Shown here: piece by piece, positions 1-9,365 of the stretch | How positions within the stretch are numbered: the stretch's first letter is position 1 | Layout of the letters: every line of letters begins with the position of its first letter | Assembly: GCA_021802775.1 (NCBI GenBank) | Contig: JAJZRJ010000005.1 | Location: forward strand, 1 to 64,000 | DNA from: Deltaproteobacteria bacterium | GTDB lineage: Bacteria; Desulfobacterota; Desulfobulbia; Desulfobulbales; Desulfurivibrionaceae | Length of the DNA stretch: 64,000 nt | Direction: 5' to 3' | The notes under the pieces: generated by a model | What the model saw: the letters and a program-made list of their open reading frames with translations, nothing else | What the model was told of the DNA's origin: nothing | Database searches by the model: none | Position numbers and translations under genes: made by a program

Positions 1-152
1 ATATCAACGAGTCGCCAACGCGGCAGATGCGCCGTTATCGGTCGCCCCGCAGGGCGGCGGGGTGAACCCGGACAAAGCGGTGGCAGTGACATTGAACAGC
101 GGCAACAGCCGGATATCACCTAATCAAGCGCGAAGCCGTCACGGATTCAGGA
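1..152 (+). repeat. 152-bp inverted repeat, left copy
   Basis: This stretch is the reverse complement of 3374-3525 with one mismatch that I can find (near base 89). The match stops abruptly at base 152; on the left it runs into the window edge, so the real repeat may be longer. It encodes no convincing protein, although a short open frame in each copy shares a peptide for that reason alone. The two copies bracket three genes. Confidence 0.9.
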
Positions 153-270
153 AGTCTGCACGGCTCAAGGGCAAGGGAAGCCCCCTCTTTCTCCCTGTGC
201 CGGAAGGCGGTATTCCCCTGCTGCCTTCCGGCATGCCCTTCCCGCCACCAGGGACGCCCCGGAAAAAACC

Positions 271-663
271 ATGACAATGCCGCGCATCCTCATTGCGGAA
301 GACGAAAGACACATCCGCCTCGCCCTCTCCCTCCTCCTCCGCCAGGAGGGGTACGAGGTAGAGATGGCCGCCGACGGCGATGAAGCGCTGCACAAACTGG
401 TTCACCCGGACGCCCCCCCTTTCCACCTCTTGATCACTGACATCCAGATGCCGGAACTCGACGGCCTGGAACTCATCGACCGGCTCCACGAGCGGCAAAT
501 CACGATCCCGGTCATCGTCATCACCGGCTACGGCAACCGCAAAGCGGCCGGCAAGGCACGACGCCGTCGCTGTGCCGCCTACCTCGACAAACCATTCCAG
601 CCGGAAGAGATCCTCCGCCGGGTGGCCGACGTACTCCACCGTCCCGCCCTGCTTCACGCCTGA
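271..663 (+). CDS. Single-domain response regulator (CheY-like receiver)
   Basis: The 130-residue product is a stand-alone receiver domain with no output domain. The acidic pair E10/D11, phospho-acceptor D57 in a TDIQMP context, T85 and K107 occupy the conserved active-site positions, so phosphorylation is likely. The partner kinase is not next to it. The start is the first of two in-frame ATGs (271 and 277) and neither has a strong Shine-Dalgarno. It lies 129 bases ahead of the aromatic amino acid gene. The stretch after helix 4 is rich in arginine, which is unusual for a receiver. Function beyond phospho-signalling cannot be read from the sequence. Confidence 0.85.
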   Translation: MTMPRILIAEDERHIRLALSLLLRQEGYEVEMAADGDEALHKLVHPDAPPFHLLITDIQMPELDGLELIDRLHERQITIPVIVITGYGNRKAAGKARRRRCAAYLDKPFQPEEILRRVADVLHRPALLHA

Positions 664-792
664 TTCCGGAACTCACTTTCCCGCTTTTCTCCCTGTCTCG
701 GCGTCCACCGCGACGCAGCCGCGTCCGTTCCGGCGCGAAAAACGGTTGACCGCCCGGCCGGAACACACTACATAAGAGAATAACCGTTCAAC

Positions 793-2496
793 ATGACTTG
801 CAAATCAGGAATCGCCGCGATGGGTTCAATCGCCACCATAGGGCCGGAAGGCTCCCACGCCTGGCAGGCGGCCCGGCAATACGATCCGCTGGCCACCATC
901 GTGGTCTGCCCGCACATGACCGCTGTTTTCGAGGCATTCCACCGGGGTGAGGCCGACCAGGCCCTGGTCCCGGTCTACAACACCCGAGAGGGACACAGCC
1001 GCGAGTTCTTCGAACACATGCGCGCGGCCAAAGGCCGCTGGATCGGCAACACCGTGCTGGCCATCCACCTCTCCCTCGGCGGCCTCGACCAGACAACGCC
1101 GGTGCGGACCATCATCGCCAAGTCCACCAGCCTGCGCCAGTGCCGGGATTATCTCGTCAGCCGATTTCCCGACGCCACCCTCATCGCGGTGAACGACCTG
1201 GAACAGGCGGTGCGGGAGATCATTGAACAGCGCCTTGCCGACCGTGCGGTAATCGACACCGAAGAGGTGCTCAAACGGTTCGGCCTCGTTCTTCGCGAAC
1301 GGGAGATCACCCCCTACAACAGCACGCGCTTTGCCGTTATCGGCCACGAATTGCCGCCGGCCACCGGCTACGACGCCACCGCAGTCACCACCGAACCCCT
1401 GAAAGACCGGGTCGGCATCCTCTACGAGCTGCTGGGCGAGTTCTCCAGCCGCGGCATCAACCTGCTCGACATGCAGACCGAGACCGACCCGGCCAGCCAG
1501 AAGCTGCGGTTTTTCTTCGAGATGGAAGGCCACGCCGCCGATCCGGCGGTGGCCGAGGCGTTAAGCCGCGTCGAGCGCCTGGTGGTGCAGGAGCGCGACG
1601 CGCTGCGGGTGCTCGGCAGCTACCCGCGGCTCGACATGCGGACCAAACGGATCAAAAACTTCGGCTTCATCGGCTCCGGCGACATGAGCCTCTGGTTTGC
1701 GCAACGACTGGCCAGCGAGGGATACGAAACCCTGGTCACCGGCCGCGCCACCGAACTGCGGCCCGAGCAGATGATCCCGCAGGTGGACGTGGTGGTGATC
1801 TGCGTGCCGATCAGCGCCACCGAGGCCACCATCCGCCGGTACGGCCCGCTGCTGCGGGATGACCAGGCTTTGATCCTGCTGGCCGGCGCCGCGGAAAACA
1901 TCCTCGAAACCGCGCTCGCCCATACCGCGGCGGGCGTCGAGGTGCTGCTGGTCCACAACCTCTGGGGGCCCAAGGCGGCGACCATGAAGGACAAGAACGC
2001 CTCGGTGGTGCGCACCCCCCGGAGCGGGGTACTGTGCAGCGAGTTCGAGTCCTTCCTCTACAAGCACGGCGCCCGCATCTGTATTGACAGCGCACCCCAG
2101 CACGACCTGATGATGGGGGTGAGCCAGAAACTGCCCACAGCCATATCCATCGCCCTGGCCATGACCCTCCAGGAAAAAGCGATCACGCCGGAGGCCATCG
2201 AAGGCCACTCGACGCTGACTTCGCTCTACTCGATCCTCTCCATGGCCCGGGTCCACATCCAGAACGCCCGCACCTACGGAGAGATCCTGGCCAGTCCCGG
2301 CGAGGGCCGCGCCATTGCCCACGCCTTTGCCGCCAACCTTCTGCGGGTGCTCGACCTCGCGGACAAAAGCGACATCGAAGGGCTCTGCTCCCTTATCGAA
2401 ACGAACCGCGGCTACCTCACCGACGACTTTCTGCGCAACCGCATGCGGCAAGCGTTGGAGGTCGATAAAACCCTTGGCCGGGTCATCAGCCGCTGA
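793..2496 (+). CDS. Fused prephenate dehydratase-ACT-prephenate dehydrogenase
   Basis: The 567-residue protein reads as three domains. Residues about 8-190 resemble prephenate dehydratase, with the GPEGS start motif and the late TRF motif. Residues about 200-280 resemble an ACT regulatory domain. Residues about 285-560 resemble TyrA dehydrogenase, with a GFIGSGDM dinucleotide-binding loop and an HNLWGP segment in the place of the family HPMFGP. It would convert prephenate to both phenylpyruvate and 4-hydroxyphenylpyruvate for Phe and Tyr synthesis. No chorismate mutase domain is visible, so that step must be encoded elsewhere. An alternative ATG lies at 823. The DUF445 gene follows after two bases, implying co-transcription. 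Confidence 0.85.
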   Translation: MTCKSGIAAMGSIATIGPEGSHAWQAARQYDPLATIVVCPHMTAVFEAFHRGEADQALVPVYNTREGHSREFFEHMRAAKGRWIGNTVLAIHLSLGGLDQTTPVRTIIAKSTSLRQCRDYLVSRFPDATLIAVNDLEQAVREIIEQRLADRAVIDTEEVLKRFGLVLREREITPYNSTRFAVIGHELPPATGYDATAVTTEPLKDRVGILYELLGEFSSRGINLLDMQTETDPASQKLRFFFEMEGHAADPAVAEALSRVERLVVQERDALRVLGSYPRLDMRTKRIKNFGFIGSGDMSLWFAQRLASEGYETLVTGRATELRPEQMIPQVDVVVICVPISATEATIRRYGPLLRDDQALILLAGAAENILETALAHTAAGVEVLLVHNLWGPKAATMKDKNASVVRTPRSGVLCSEFESFLYKHGARICIDSAPQHDLMMGVSQKLPTAISIALAMTLQEKAITPEAIEGHSTLTSLYSILSMARVHIQNARTYGEILASPGEGRAIAHAFAANLLRVLDLADKSDIEGLCSLIETNRGYLTDDFLRNRMRQALEVDKTLGRVISR

Positions 2497-2498
2497 CC

Positions 2499-3368
2499 AT
2501 GCTCGATCCGCAGCTCACCGCCAGCCTCGCTCCGCCGCTCGTCGGCGCCCTTGCCGGCTACGGTGCCGCCCGGCTGGCCATCTTCCTGCTCTTCAAGCCG
2601 CGCAAGCCCTGGCGCCTTTTGGGCCTCACCCTGCCGCTGACACCCGGCGCCTTTGCCGCCGGGCGCCACCACCTGGCTGCCGGCATCGGCGAGGTGGTGG
2701 GCAACCACCTGCTGCACCGCGCGGAAATCGAGCGGGCCATCGCTGACCCGCGCTTTGCCAACCACCTGCGCCACGCCATCGACACGCGCATCGCCGACCT
2801 GCTCGGCCACGACCTCGGTCCGGCCGCCAGCCTGGTACCGAGCCGCTTCCGCGGCTTTTACGAGATGGGCGGCAAGGTGCTGCGCCTCCGCTTCCAGCAA
2901 CTGCTCCACACCCATCTCGACAGCCCGGCCTTTGCCGAAACCCTCCGCCAGGAACTGAACCGCCACGGCATGACTGCCGGCCCGGAAACGGAAAACGTTC
3001 TTGCCCTGGTCCGTTCCCCGCGGTTCAAACGGCTGCTCGACGCCTTGCTTGCCAATCTCCTGGCCGAAAAGGTGCTGCCCCAGCCCATCGGCCCATTGGC
3101 AAAGCTGCTGCCGGATGAGGTGCGGGAAGGGATTGGCGATCTCCTGCTGCGGGAGATGGAAAGCCTGCTGCTCCGCGAGGTGCCCGAGCTGGCCACGGCA
3201 CTGAACCTCAAGGAAAGTACCGCCCGGCGGGTGGCAGATCTCGACCCGCGCCAGTACGAGGCCATGCTGCGCAAGGCCATGGCCCGGCGGGCCAATTTCA
3301 TTGCGCTCTTGGGCGCCCTCTTCGGCCTGGCCCTCGGCCTGGCCAATCTCCTACTGCTCAACTCCTGA
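2499..3368 (+). CDS. DUF445 family membrane protein
   Basis: The 289-residue product has a hydrophobic N-terminal segment (about residues 10-32) with the family-like LFKPRKPWRLLG stretch, a long helical middle rich in Leu, Glu and Arg, and a C-terminal hydrophobic helix (about 268-287). This arrangement matches DUF445 proteins, whose function is unknown. It begins two bases after the aromatic biosynthesis gene, which suggests translational coupling, although no functional link to aromatic amino acids is known. The inverted repeat starts five bases after its stop codon. Confidence 0.75.
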   Translation: MLDPQLTASLAPPLVGALAGYGAARLAIFLLFKPRKPWRLLGLTLPLTPGAFAAGRHHLAAGIGEVVGNHLLHRAEIERAIADPRFANHLRHAIDTRIADLLGHDLGPAASLVPSRFRGFYEMGGKVLRLRFQQLLHTHLDSPAFAETLRQELNRHGMTAGPETENVLALVRSPRFKRLLDALLANLLAEKVLPQPIGPLAKLLPDEVREGIGDLLLREMESLLLREVPELATALNLKESTARRVADLDPRQYEAMLRKAMARRANFIALLGALFGLALGLANLLLLNS

Positions 3369-3373
3369 CAGGA

Positions 3374-3525
3374 TCCTGAATCCGTGACGGCTTCGCGCTT
3401 GATTAGGTGATATCCGGCTGTTGCCGCTGTTCAATGTCAATGCCACCGCTTTGTCCGGGTTCACCCCGCCGCCCTGCGGGGCGACCGATAACGGCGCATC
3501 TGCCGCGTTGGCGACTCGTTGATAT
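3374..3525 (-). repeat. 152-bp inverted repeat, right copy
   Basis: This is the reverse complement of bases 1-152 with one mismatch. It begins five bases after the DUF445 stop codon. With the left copy it encloses about 3.2 kb and three genes. No transposase, terminal direct duplication or tRNA is visible next to it. Confidence 0.9.
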
Positions 3526-3593
3526 ACCAGGTGTATCATCAACATCGTCGCCGCCTTGCCTCTGCACCGTTCTCGAACGCTCACGGATTCAGG

Positions 3594-3658
3594 AGGATGT
3601 TGAAAAAGTCATCCGTGACCTTTTTCAACCACGAACTTGCCGAAGTGAATCCGGCAAG
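3594..3658 (+). repeat. 65-bp dispersed repeat, copy 1
   Basis: These 65 bases are identical, in reverse complement, to 44361-44425. The first half forms a hairpin with arms GTTGAAAAAG and CTTTTTCAAC. A third, shorter and diverged copy of the hairpin half lies at 19684-19715. The sequence is non-coding; open frames starting inside it, such as those reading MKKV, are artefacts of the repeat. Confidence 0.85.
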
Positions 3659-3888
3659 CCCGAAGAAATCATCCCGCCGGACGCCGAAGAATTCCAGAAT
3701 TTCGAAAGCGCGGACCAACCAGCCTGAACCGAAACATGAACCATCGGCAGAGGCCCTGCGGCTCCGCTGATTTTTTTTTTACAAAAAACCAGGAACCTTT
3801 TCCGAACGGCGCTGTCTTTATATTTAAACACAGACGAAAAAGGATCCCCCAATCCTCTTCTTTGTGTCCATTCCTCCTCTCCCCTAAA

Positions 3889-3936
3889 AGGCAAAAGGCC
3901 ATCCGGATGGATGGCCTTTTGCCTTACCTTCGCCTG
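3889..3936 (-). terminator. Terminator of the small-heat-shock operon
   Basis: A long perfect stem pairs AAGGCAAAAGGCCATC with GATGGCCTTTTGCCTT around a short loop. It lies about 30 bases past the stop of the downstream heat-shock gene on the minus strand. The T-rich arm makes it a plausible intrinsic terminator, possibly working in both directions. Confidence 0.75.
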
Positions 3937-3961
3937 CCGGCAGCTTCTTGTCTTATGGTAT

Positions 3962-4363
3962 TCAACCGCCCTGCACCACAATCTTGCGCGGCTTGGCCGG
4001 CTCCACCTTGGGCAATTTCAGGGTCAAGACACCGTCGACCATGGTGGCCTCGATCTTGGCCTGATCAATGATCTCGGCAATGGTGAAACGCCGCAGATAG
4101 TGGCCGCTCTCGAACTCGCGGAGCAATACCCGCTCGCCCTCGCCGCCGTTGCCGCCCTTGGTGCCTTTGATGGTCAGGGTGTCGTCCTCCAGGCGGACCT
4201 CCACCCCATCCTTGGCCACCCCCGGCATGTCGGCCAGCACGGTCACGTCCTCGTCGGTCTCGTATATATCCACCGGCGGCACGAAGTAACGTTCCGGCTT
4301 GGTCGGCTCGCCAGCCTGCTGGACCTCCTGTTTTTCCCGCACCTGTATCTCCTTCTCGGTCAT
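3962..4363 (-). CDS. Small heat shock protein (Hsp20), second of tandem pair
   Basis: The 133-residue product has an alpha-crystallin domain at about residues 30-125: a PPVDIYET entry strand, the DMPGV turn, and the closing VDGVLTLKLPK strand typical of Hsp20. The N-terminal arm is short, charged and Gln/Glu-rich. Such proteins form oligomers that hold unfolded proteins for refolding. It starts 18 bases after the stop of the paralogue at 4382-4840, behind a GGAGG ribosome-binding site, so the two are co-transcribed. The sequences differ enough that they are old paralogues and could form mixed oligomers. Confidence 0.92.
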   Translation of the reverse strand: MTEKEIQVREKQEVQQAGEPTKPERYFVPPVDIYETDEDVTVLADMPGVAKDGVEVRLEDDTLTIKGTKGGNGGEGERVLLREFESGHYLRRFTIAEIIDQAKIEATMVDGVLTLKLPKVEPAKPRKIVVQGG

Positions 4364-4381
4364 AGTCGTACCTCCTGCGCC

Positions 4382-4840
4382 TTACTGGGTCTTGATCTCG
4401 ATCTTGCGTGGCTTGGCCGTCTCCGCCTTGGGCAGGATGATGGTAAGCACACCGTTGACGAACCCGGCACCCACTTGATCGGGATTCACCCGGGTGGGCA
4501 GGGTGATCGCCCGGCTGAAGCGGCCACATTCGATCTCACGGCGATGGTAGGAAAACCTCTGCTCCGCCGGGCCGGTGGCGCGCTCACCACTGATGGTGAG
4601 GGTGTCGCCCTCCACGGAGATATCGAGGTCCGCGGCCTTCACCCCGGGAATCTCGGCCCGCACATAGAGATGATCGGCATCCTCGGAGATATTCAGGGCC
4701 GGATACACGGTCCCGCCGACCTGCCGGGGATATTCGCCGGTCAGTCCCTGGAAAAGGGCATCGAACTCGCGACGCATCCTCTCGAAATCCGCCCACGGAT
4801 TCCGGAAGAGCGGCCGATCGGTGAATCGGATGATTGCCAT
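4382..4840 (-). CDS. Small heat shock protein (Hsp20), first of tandem pair
   Basis: The 152-residue product has an N-terminal arm with an FERMRREFDALFQ helix, then an alpha-crystallin domain (about 45-150) with PALNISED, EIPGV and a closing GVLTIILPK strand. It is a holdase chaperone acting in the cytoplasm. The ATG is preceded by GGAGGT at good spacing. It heads a two-gene minus-strand operon with the other Hsp20 and has a candidate promoter at 4902-4930. Confidence 0.93.
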   Translation of the reverse strand: MAIIRFTDRPLFRNPWADFERMRREFDALFQGLTGEYPRQVGGTVYPALNISEDADHLYVRAEIPGVKAADLDISVEGDTLTISGERATGPAEQRFSYHRREIECGRFSRAITLPTRVNPDQVGAGFVNGVLTIILPKAETAKPRKIEIKTQ

Positions 4841-4901
4841 ACGCCACCTCCATTCTCTGTGTAATTGTTTGATTTAATTCCATAATACTCGCTGGTGCTA
4901 A

Positions 4902-4930
4902 TACAATAAGCGTATTGCCCGGCTTGTCAA
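4902..4930 (-). promoter_or_regulatory. Candidate promoter of the Hsp20 operon
   Basis: On the minus strand a perfect TTGACA (4925-4930) is followed after 17 bases by ATTGTA (4902-4907). It lies about 60 bases upstream of the first Hsp20 start. The -10 box is weak and no clear sigma32 or CIRCE element was seen, so heat control is assumed from the gene family only. Confidence 0.45.
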
Positions 4931-5076
4931 GGGGTGCCATGCCAGCTCACTATCACCCCGATTTTGCGGCGATAACCACACGACAGTTTTCCCTAGGTTC
5001 CGGAGACCAAATCGGGTATAGTGGCTCGCTCAAAGAACGACAAACACGCATCAAATCAACCAGCTGGAGGAATCAT

Positions 5077-5727
5077 ATGAAACTCATCCTGTTGGGCGCA
5101 CCTGGCGCCGGCAAAGGCACCGTGGCCAAAATGCTCACCGCCCTCGACGGCTCGGTGCAGATCTCCACCGGCGACATCCTGCGCGGCGCGGTCCAGGCCG
5201 GCACCGACCTCGGCAAGGAGGCCAAAGGCTACATGGACCGGGGCGACCTGGTGCCTGATTCCCTGATTATGGGCATCATGGAGAAACGACTTCAGGAGCC
5301 GGACTGCGCCAAGGGCTTCCTGCTCGACGGCTTTCCGCGCACCATCCCGCAAGCCGAGGCCCTCAAGGTGCTGCTGGCCAAGCTGAACATCAAGCTCGAC
5401 ATGGTGGTGAGCATCGACGTGCCGCGCGACGTGATCCTCGACCGCCTCACCACCCGCCGCACCTGCGAAAACGCCAAGTGCCAGGCGATCTACAACGTGA
5501 AGAGCAACCCGCCGAAGAAAGAGGGCGTCTGCGACAAGTGCGGCAGCCCGGTGATCCAGCGCGCCGACGAGACGGTGGAGGCGATCAGCCACCGGCTGGA
5601 AACCTACAACCAGAAGACCGCGCCGCTCATCGGCTTCTACGGGAAGGAGGGAATGCTGCACTCCATCACCGGCACCTCCAGCGACGCCGTGGTCAACGGC
5701 ATCAAGACCCATCTGAAGATCGCCTGA
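5077..5727 (+). CDS. adk: Adenylate kinase
   Basis: The 216-residue enzyme interconverts ATP + AMP and 2 ADP in the cytoplasm. Visible are the P-loop GAPGAGKGT (8-16), the TGDILR segment, the DGFPRT motif (84-89) and a LID with four cysteines (C130, C135, C152, C155) that could bind zinc. The frame is open further upstream to 4915, but the ATG at 5077 is chosen because TGGAGG precedes it and the P-loop falls at the usual place. It is followed by trmFO after 52 bases. Confidence 0.97.
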   Translation: MKLILLGAPGAGKGTVAKMLTALDGSVQISTGDILRGAVQAGTDLGKEAKGYMDRGDLVPDSLIMGIMEKRLQEPDCAKGFLLDGFPRTIPQAEALKVLLAKLNIKLDMVVSIDVPRDVILDRLTTRRTCENAKCQAIYNVKSNPPKKEGVCDKCGSPVIQRADETVEAISHRLETYNQKTAPLIGFYGKEGMLHSITGTSSDAVVNGIKTHLKIA

Positions 5728-5779
5728 TCATGCCGGTGCCGTTGCGGCGGATCTTCCCCGCAACGGCGCTACCCATCCC

Positions 5780-7108
5780 ATGAGCGGACCGGCAATCACC
5801 ATCATCGGCGGCGGCCTGGCGGGCAGCGAGGCCGCCTGGCAGGCCGCCAACCGCGGCGCCACGGTCACGCTCCACGAGATGAAACCGGGCCGCTACAGCC
5901 CGGCCCACCACTCACCTCATCTGGCGGAACTGGTGTGCAGCAACTCGCTGCGCTCCGACGACCCCCATTCGGCGGTGGGGCTGCTCAAAGAGGAGATGCG
6001 GCGCCTGGGCTCGCTAATCATGAGCGCGGCGGCAGCCACCAGCGTGCCGGCCGGCCGGGCTCTGGCGGTGGATCGCGACCTCTTCGCCGCCTGGATCACC
6101 GGAAAGATCGCCGAACACCCCCGCATCACCGTGGTGCACGAGGAAATCGCCGAGCTGCCGCCGCCGGGCGAGGCGCCGGTCATCCTCGCCACCGGCCCGC
6201 TCACCACGCCGGAACTCGCAGCCGCCCTGGCCCGGCTTACCGGCGAAGAGCACCTGGCTTTCTACGACGCCATCGCGCCCATCGTCCATGCCGATTCCCT
6301 GGACCGCGCCATTGTTTACCAGGCCTCCCGCTACGACGACGGCCCTGGCGACTACCTCAACTGCCCGATGAGCGAGGCGGAGTATCTCGCCTTCACCACC
6401 GCGCTCAAGGCGGCGGACAAGGTAGCGCTCAAGGAATTCGAGGAACAAAAATACTTCGAGGGCTGTCTGCCCATCGAGGTGATGCTCGACCGCGGGGTGG
6501 AGACCCTGCGCTTCGGCCCGATGAAACCGGTGGGGTTGCCCGACCCGCGCACCGGCCGGGAGCCCTATGCGGTGGTGCAGTTGCGCAAGGAGAACCGCGA
6601 GGGTATTCTCTACAATATGGTGGGGTTCCAGACCAAGCTGACCTACCCGGAGCAGAAGCGCGTCTTCCGCCTGATTCCGGGCATGGCGCAGGCGGAATTC
6701 GCCCGGCTCGGCAGCATCCACCGCAACACCTTTGTCTGCGCGCCCAAGGTGCTGCGGCCCACCCTGCAACTCGTGAGCCGGCCCGACCTGCTGCTGGCCG
6801 GCCAGTTGAGCGGGGTGGAAGGCTACGTGGAATCGACCGCCATGGGGCTCATTGCCGGGATCAACGCGGCGCGGCTGGCCGCCGGCCGGGAGCCGGTGGT
6901 GCCGCCACCGGAGACGGCATTAGGCGCGCTCATCAGCCATCTCACCCGGACCGAGGCCAAGCACTTCCAGCCCTCCAACGTGAACTTCGGCCTCTTTCCG
7001 CCGATTACGGAAAAGGTCCGCAAAAAAGAGCGAGGAGAATACCGTGCGCACAAAGCTCTTGCCGCCCTGGCGGCCTGGCAAACCGAGGTTGGCCTCACGC
7101 TGCCGTAA
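5780..7108 (+). CDS. trmFO: Folate-dependent tRNA m5U54 methyltransferase TrmFO
   Basis: The 442-residue flavoprotein methylates U54 of tRNA using methylenetetrahydrofolate and a reduced flavin. The N-terminal [11 protein letters not shown] loop binds FAD. The [10 protein letters not shown] segment carries C53, the position of a catalytic cysteine in characterised TrmFO. The body is full length and ends normally. It sits between adk and the ChaN-domain gene, whose start codon lies 64 bases inside the trmFO frame. Confidence 0.95.
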   Translation: MSGPAITIIGGGLAGSEAAWQAANRGATVTLHEMKPGRYSPAHHSPHLAELVCSNSLRSDDPHSAVGLLKEEMRRLGSLIMSAAAATSVPAGRALAVDRDLFAAWITGKIAEHPRITVVHEEIAELPPPGEAPVILATGPLTTPELAAALARLTGEEHLAFYDAIAPIVHADSLDRAIVYQASRYDDGPGDYLNCPMSEAEYLAFTTALKAADKVALKEFEEQKYFEGCLPIEVMLDRGVETLRFGPMKPVGLPDPRTGREPYAVVQLRKENREGILYNMVGFQTKLTYPEQKRVFRLIPGMAQAEFARLGSIHRNTFVCAPKVLRPTLQLVSRPDLLLAGQLSGVEGYVESTAMGLIAGINAARLAAGREPVVPPPETALGALISHLTRTEAKHFQPSNVNFGLFPPITEKVRKKERGEYRAHKALAALAAWQTEVGLTLP

Positions 7109-9290
7109 GGGCTGGACGCTCGCCCTGTGTGCCCTGACGGCCCTGGTGCCGCTGACGGCCATGGCCGCGAAAAAGCCCGCCGCCCCGGCTCCGCCCTCCT
7201 CATCCCACGCTGTGCCCATGACGCCCCAAACCCCTGCCCAACGACCCGACCAAGCCGCCACCCGCCCAACCACCGCTGCCGAACGTAAAGCGCTGCTCAT
7301 CCGCCTCCAAAGCCTTCAGGAGAACACCAGCGAATCGGCCCGCCAGGAGAAGGAGGCAGTCAAGGCAACCATGCTCCTCCATATGCTGCGCCGCCAATTG
7401 GGCGATGAACGCTTCGACACCACGGTCAAGGAGCTCCGCCTTGGCAGCCCCGTGGATTGGCCAGCGATGCGGCAGACCTTTGTGGCGGCTGCGCCCGAAC
7501 TGGAGGCCTTCTTCCGCCAGTGGCTCGACCAGCCGGAGCTGCCGCGCCTCACCATCAAGGCGCCGGTCTCCCGGGAGGAAGGGGGCAAGATCAGCTTCTC
7601 TCTCGTCCTCGCCCAGGAGCAGGCTGTCCCTGCCACCCTCACGGTCCCGATGCGGATCACCACCCCTGGCGAGGTGGTCAACCGGGAGATTCCGGTGAGC
7701 GCGGCGGAGACCCCGGTTTCCTTCGCCCTTACGGAGTTGCCCACCGAACTGCTCATCGATCCGGAGTACCATCTGCCGCGGCCCCTGGTGCCGGATGAAT
7801 ACCCGCCGGTATGGGTCCGCTACCGCAACAGCGCCAAGCCGTTGGTCCTGGTGCCGGACGACTTGACCGCCTCGCCCTATGGACCACTGGTCGAGCGTCT
7901 CCGTTCGCTTGGCTGCGAGACCATTCCGGCGGCCACGGCAAAGGACAGCGACGTGGCCGGCCGCAATGCCCTCTTCCTCGGCCTGGACTCAACGCTGGCC
8001 CGCGCCCTCTTTGCCCGGCCCAACCATCCTGCCGCCGGCTTCACCCTGGACGTGCGCGCCAACCCCCTGGGGCCGGAGCGGGTGGCGGTGCTGATCTCCT
8101 CCAGCTCGGTCGCGGAAACCATCCAGGCCCTGCCCCGTCTCTTTGACGACCTCGACCTCGTCACCTTTGCCCATCTGGCCGGCGGCACCATCACGGAACA
8201 GCGCACCCGGGAAAGCGATATGGGCCTTGGCTGGTGGCTCGGCCTGCCGCCACCGGGCATCGCGCTGGCCGACCGGCTCGATTTCAACGCGATTATGGAA
8301 CGGCTGCGCAACACCCGGGTAATCTTTGTCGGCGAGACCCACGACAAGTTCGAGGACCACCGCCTCCAGCTCCGGGTCATCCGCGCCATGCACCGCCAGG
8401 GGAGCAAGCTCGCCATCGGCATGGAGATGTTCCCGCATTCGAGTCAGGCAGCGCTCGATGCCTTTGTGGCCGGCACCATCGACGAACCGGAGTTCCTCAA
8501 AAAATCAGGCTATTTCAAAAACTGGGGCTTCGACTACCGCTTTTACCGGGACATTCTCGACTACGCACGGGCCAACAAACTGCCGGTGGTGGGGCTCAAT
8601 CTCGACAAGGGGATTACCAACAAGGTCTTCCGCAACGGCGGGCTCGCGGCCCTGAGCCCGGAGGAGCGGGACACCATTCCGGCGGAGCGCGATCTCGCCC
8701 TGCCCGGCTACCGTAAGCGGATCACCGAGGCCTTCACCATGCACGGCCAGCACGCCACGCCGGAACAAATGAACAATTTCTTCCAGGCCCAGGCGCTGTG
8801 GGACGAGGCCATGGCCGAATCCGCGGCGGAGTTCCTCCGCAAGAATCCGGATTATCGGATGATGATGGTGGTAGGCCAGGGCCATGCCTTGAAGGATAAC
8901 GCGATTCCGCCGCGCCTGGCCCGGCGGATGCCGGTCTCCGTGGCCGTAATCCTGACGGCCGGGGAACACGAGGTGACGCCGAATGAGGCCGATTACCTGG
9001 TCAGCGTCGAACCGCTATCACTGCCGCCCCTGCCGGTACTGGGCGTGCAGCTTGCCGACAGCGCCAAGGGCGTGCAGGTGATGGGACTAAGCCCCGAAGG
9101 CAAGGCCGGCGAGGCGGGCATCGAGGAGGGGGACTACCTCCTTTCCCTCGATGGCGGCCCGATCGCCACGGTGGATGATCTGAAGCTCGCCCTGTTCTAC
9201 CGGAAAAAGGGCGAGACCGTCCGGGTGAAGGTGCTGCGGCCGCGTAAAATCTTGCCCGACAAAACGCTAATCATCGCCGTACCCTTATAG
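7044..9290 (+). CDS. Exported ChaN-domain protein with C-terminal PDZ domain
   Basis: The 748-residue product begins at a GTG behind AGGAG, inside the end of trmFO. Residues about 23-42 are a hydrophobic export signal preceded by a long basic n-region. About residues 50-410 are an alpha/beta part I do not recognise. Residues about 420-635 match the ChaN/Tiki-like fold, with FVGETHD, an EMFPH segment and a late GQGHAL motif, including His residues seen in haem-binding or metal-hydrolase relatives. Residues about 665-745 form a PDZ domain with [13 protein letters not shown] and a GDYLLSLDG strand. It probably acts in the periplasm. Family members have been tied to haem binding or proteolysis, and which applies here is open. 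Confidence 0.75.
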   Translation: MRTKLLPPWRPGKPRLASRCRKGWTLALCALTALVPLTAMAAKKPAAPAPPSSSHAVPMTPQTPAQRPDQAATRPTTAAERKALLIRLQSLQENTSESARQEKEAVKATMLLHMLRRQLGDERFDTTVKELRLGSPVDWPAMRQTFVAAAPELEAFFRQWLDQPELPRLTIKAPVSREEGGKISFSLVLAQEQAVPATLTVPMRITTPGEVVNREIPVSAAETPVSFALTELPTELLIDPEYHLPRPLVPDEYPPVWVRYRNSAKPLVLVPDDLTASPYGPLVERLRSLGCETIPAATAKDSDVAGRNALFLGLDSTLARALFARPNHPAAGFTLDVRANPLGPERVAVLISSSSVAETIQALPRLFDDLDLVTFAHLAGGTITEQRTRESDMGLGWWLGLPPPGIALADRLDFNAIMERLRNTRVIFVGETHDKFEDHRLQLRVIRAMHRQGSKLAIGMEMFPHSSQAALDAFVAGTIDEPEFLKKSGYFKNWGFDYRFYRDILDYARANKLPVVGLNLDKGITNKVFRNGGLAALSPEERDTIPAERDLALPGYRKRITEAFTMHGQHATPEQMNNFFQAQALWDEAMAESAAEFLRKNPDYRMMMVVGQGHALKDNAIPPRLARRMPVSVAVILTAGEHEVTPNEADYLVSVEPLSLPPLPVLGVQLADSAKGVQVMGLSPEGKAGEAGIEEGDYLLSLDGGPIATVDDLKLALFYRKKGETVRVKVLRPRKILPDKTLIIAVPL

Positions 9291-9365
9291 CCGGAATGCC
9301 GCCGCAGCCGCTGCCAAGCGGAACCTTTTGGGTTTTCCCAGGCCCGCCATGGGCACAATAACCCC

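Larger units (their letters stand above)
3526..3961. other. Intergenic stretch without a gene
   Basis: Between the right inverted repeat and the small-heat-shock operon no open frame is convincing. The stretch holds the 65-bp repeat (3594-3658), a GC-rich run ending in ten T residues (about 3748-3780) that might terminate plus-strand transcription, and the heat-shock operon terminator near 3890-3935. Confidence 0.6.

Noticed and set aside
62-274. Open frame sharing a peptide with one at 3351-3584
   Set aside because: The shared peptide comes from the 152-bp inverted repeat; neither frame has a ribosome-binding site or protein-like composition.
4915-5076. 54-codon upstream extension of adk
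   Set aside because: The ATG at 5077 has a clear Shine-Dalgarno and the normal N-terminus; the extension overlaps the Hsp20 promoter region.
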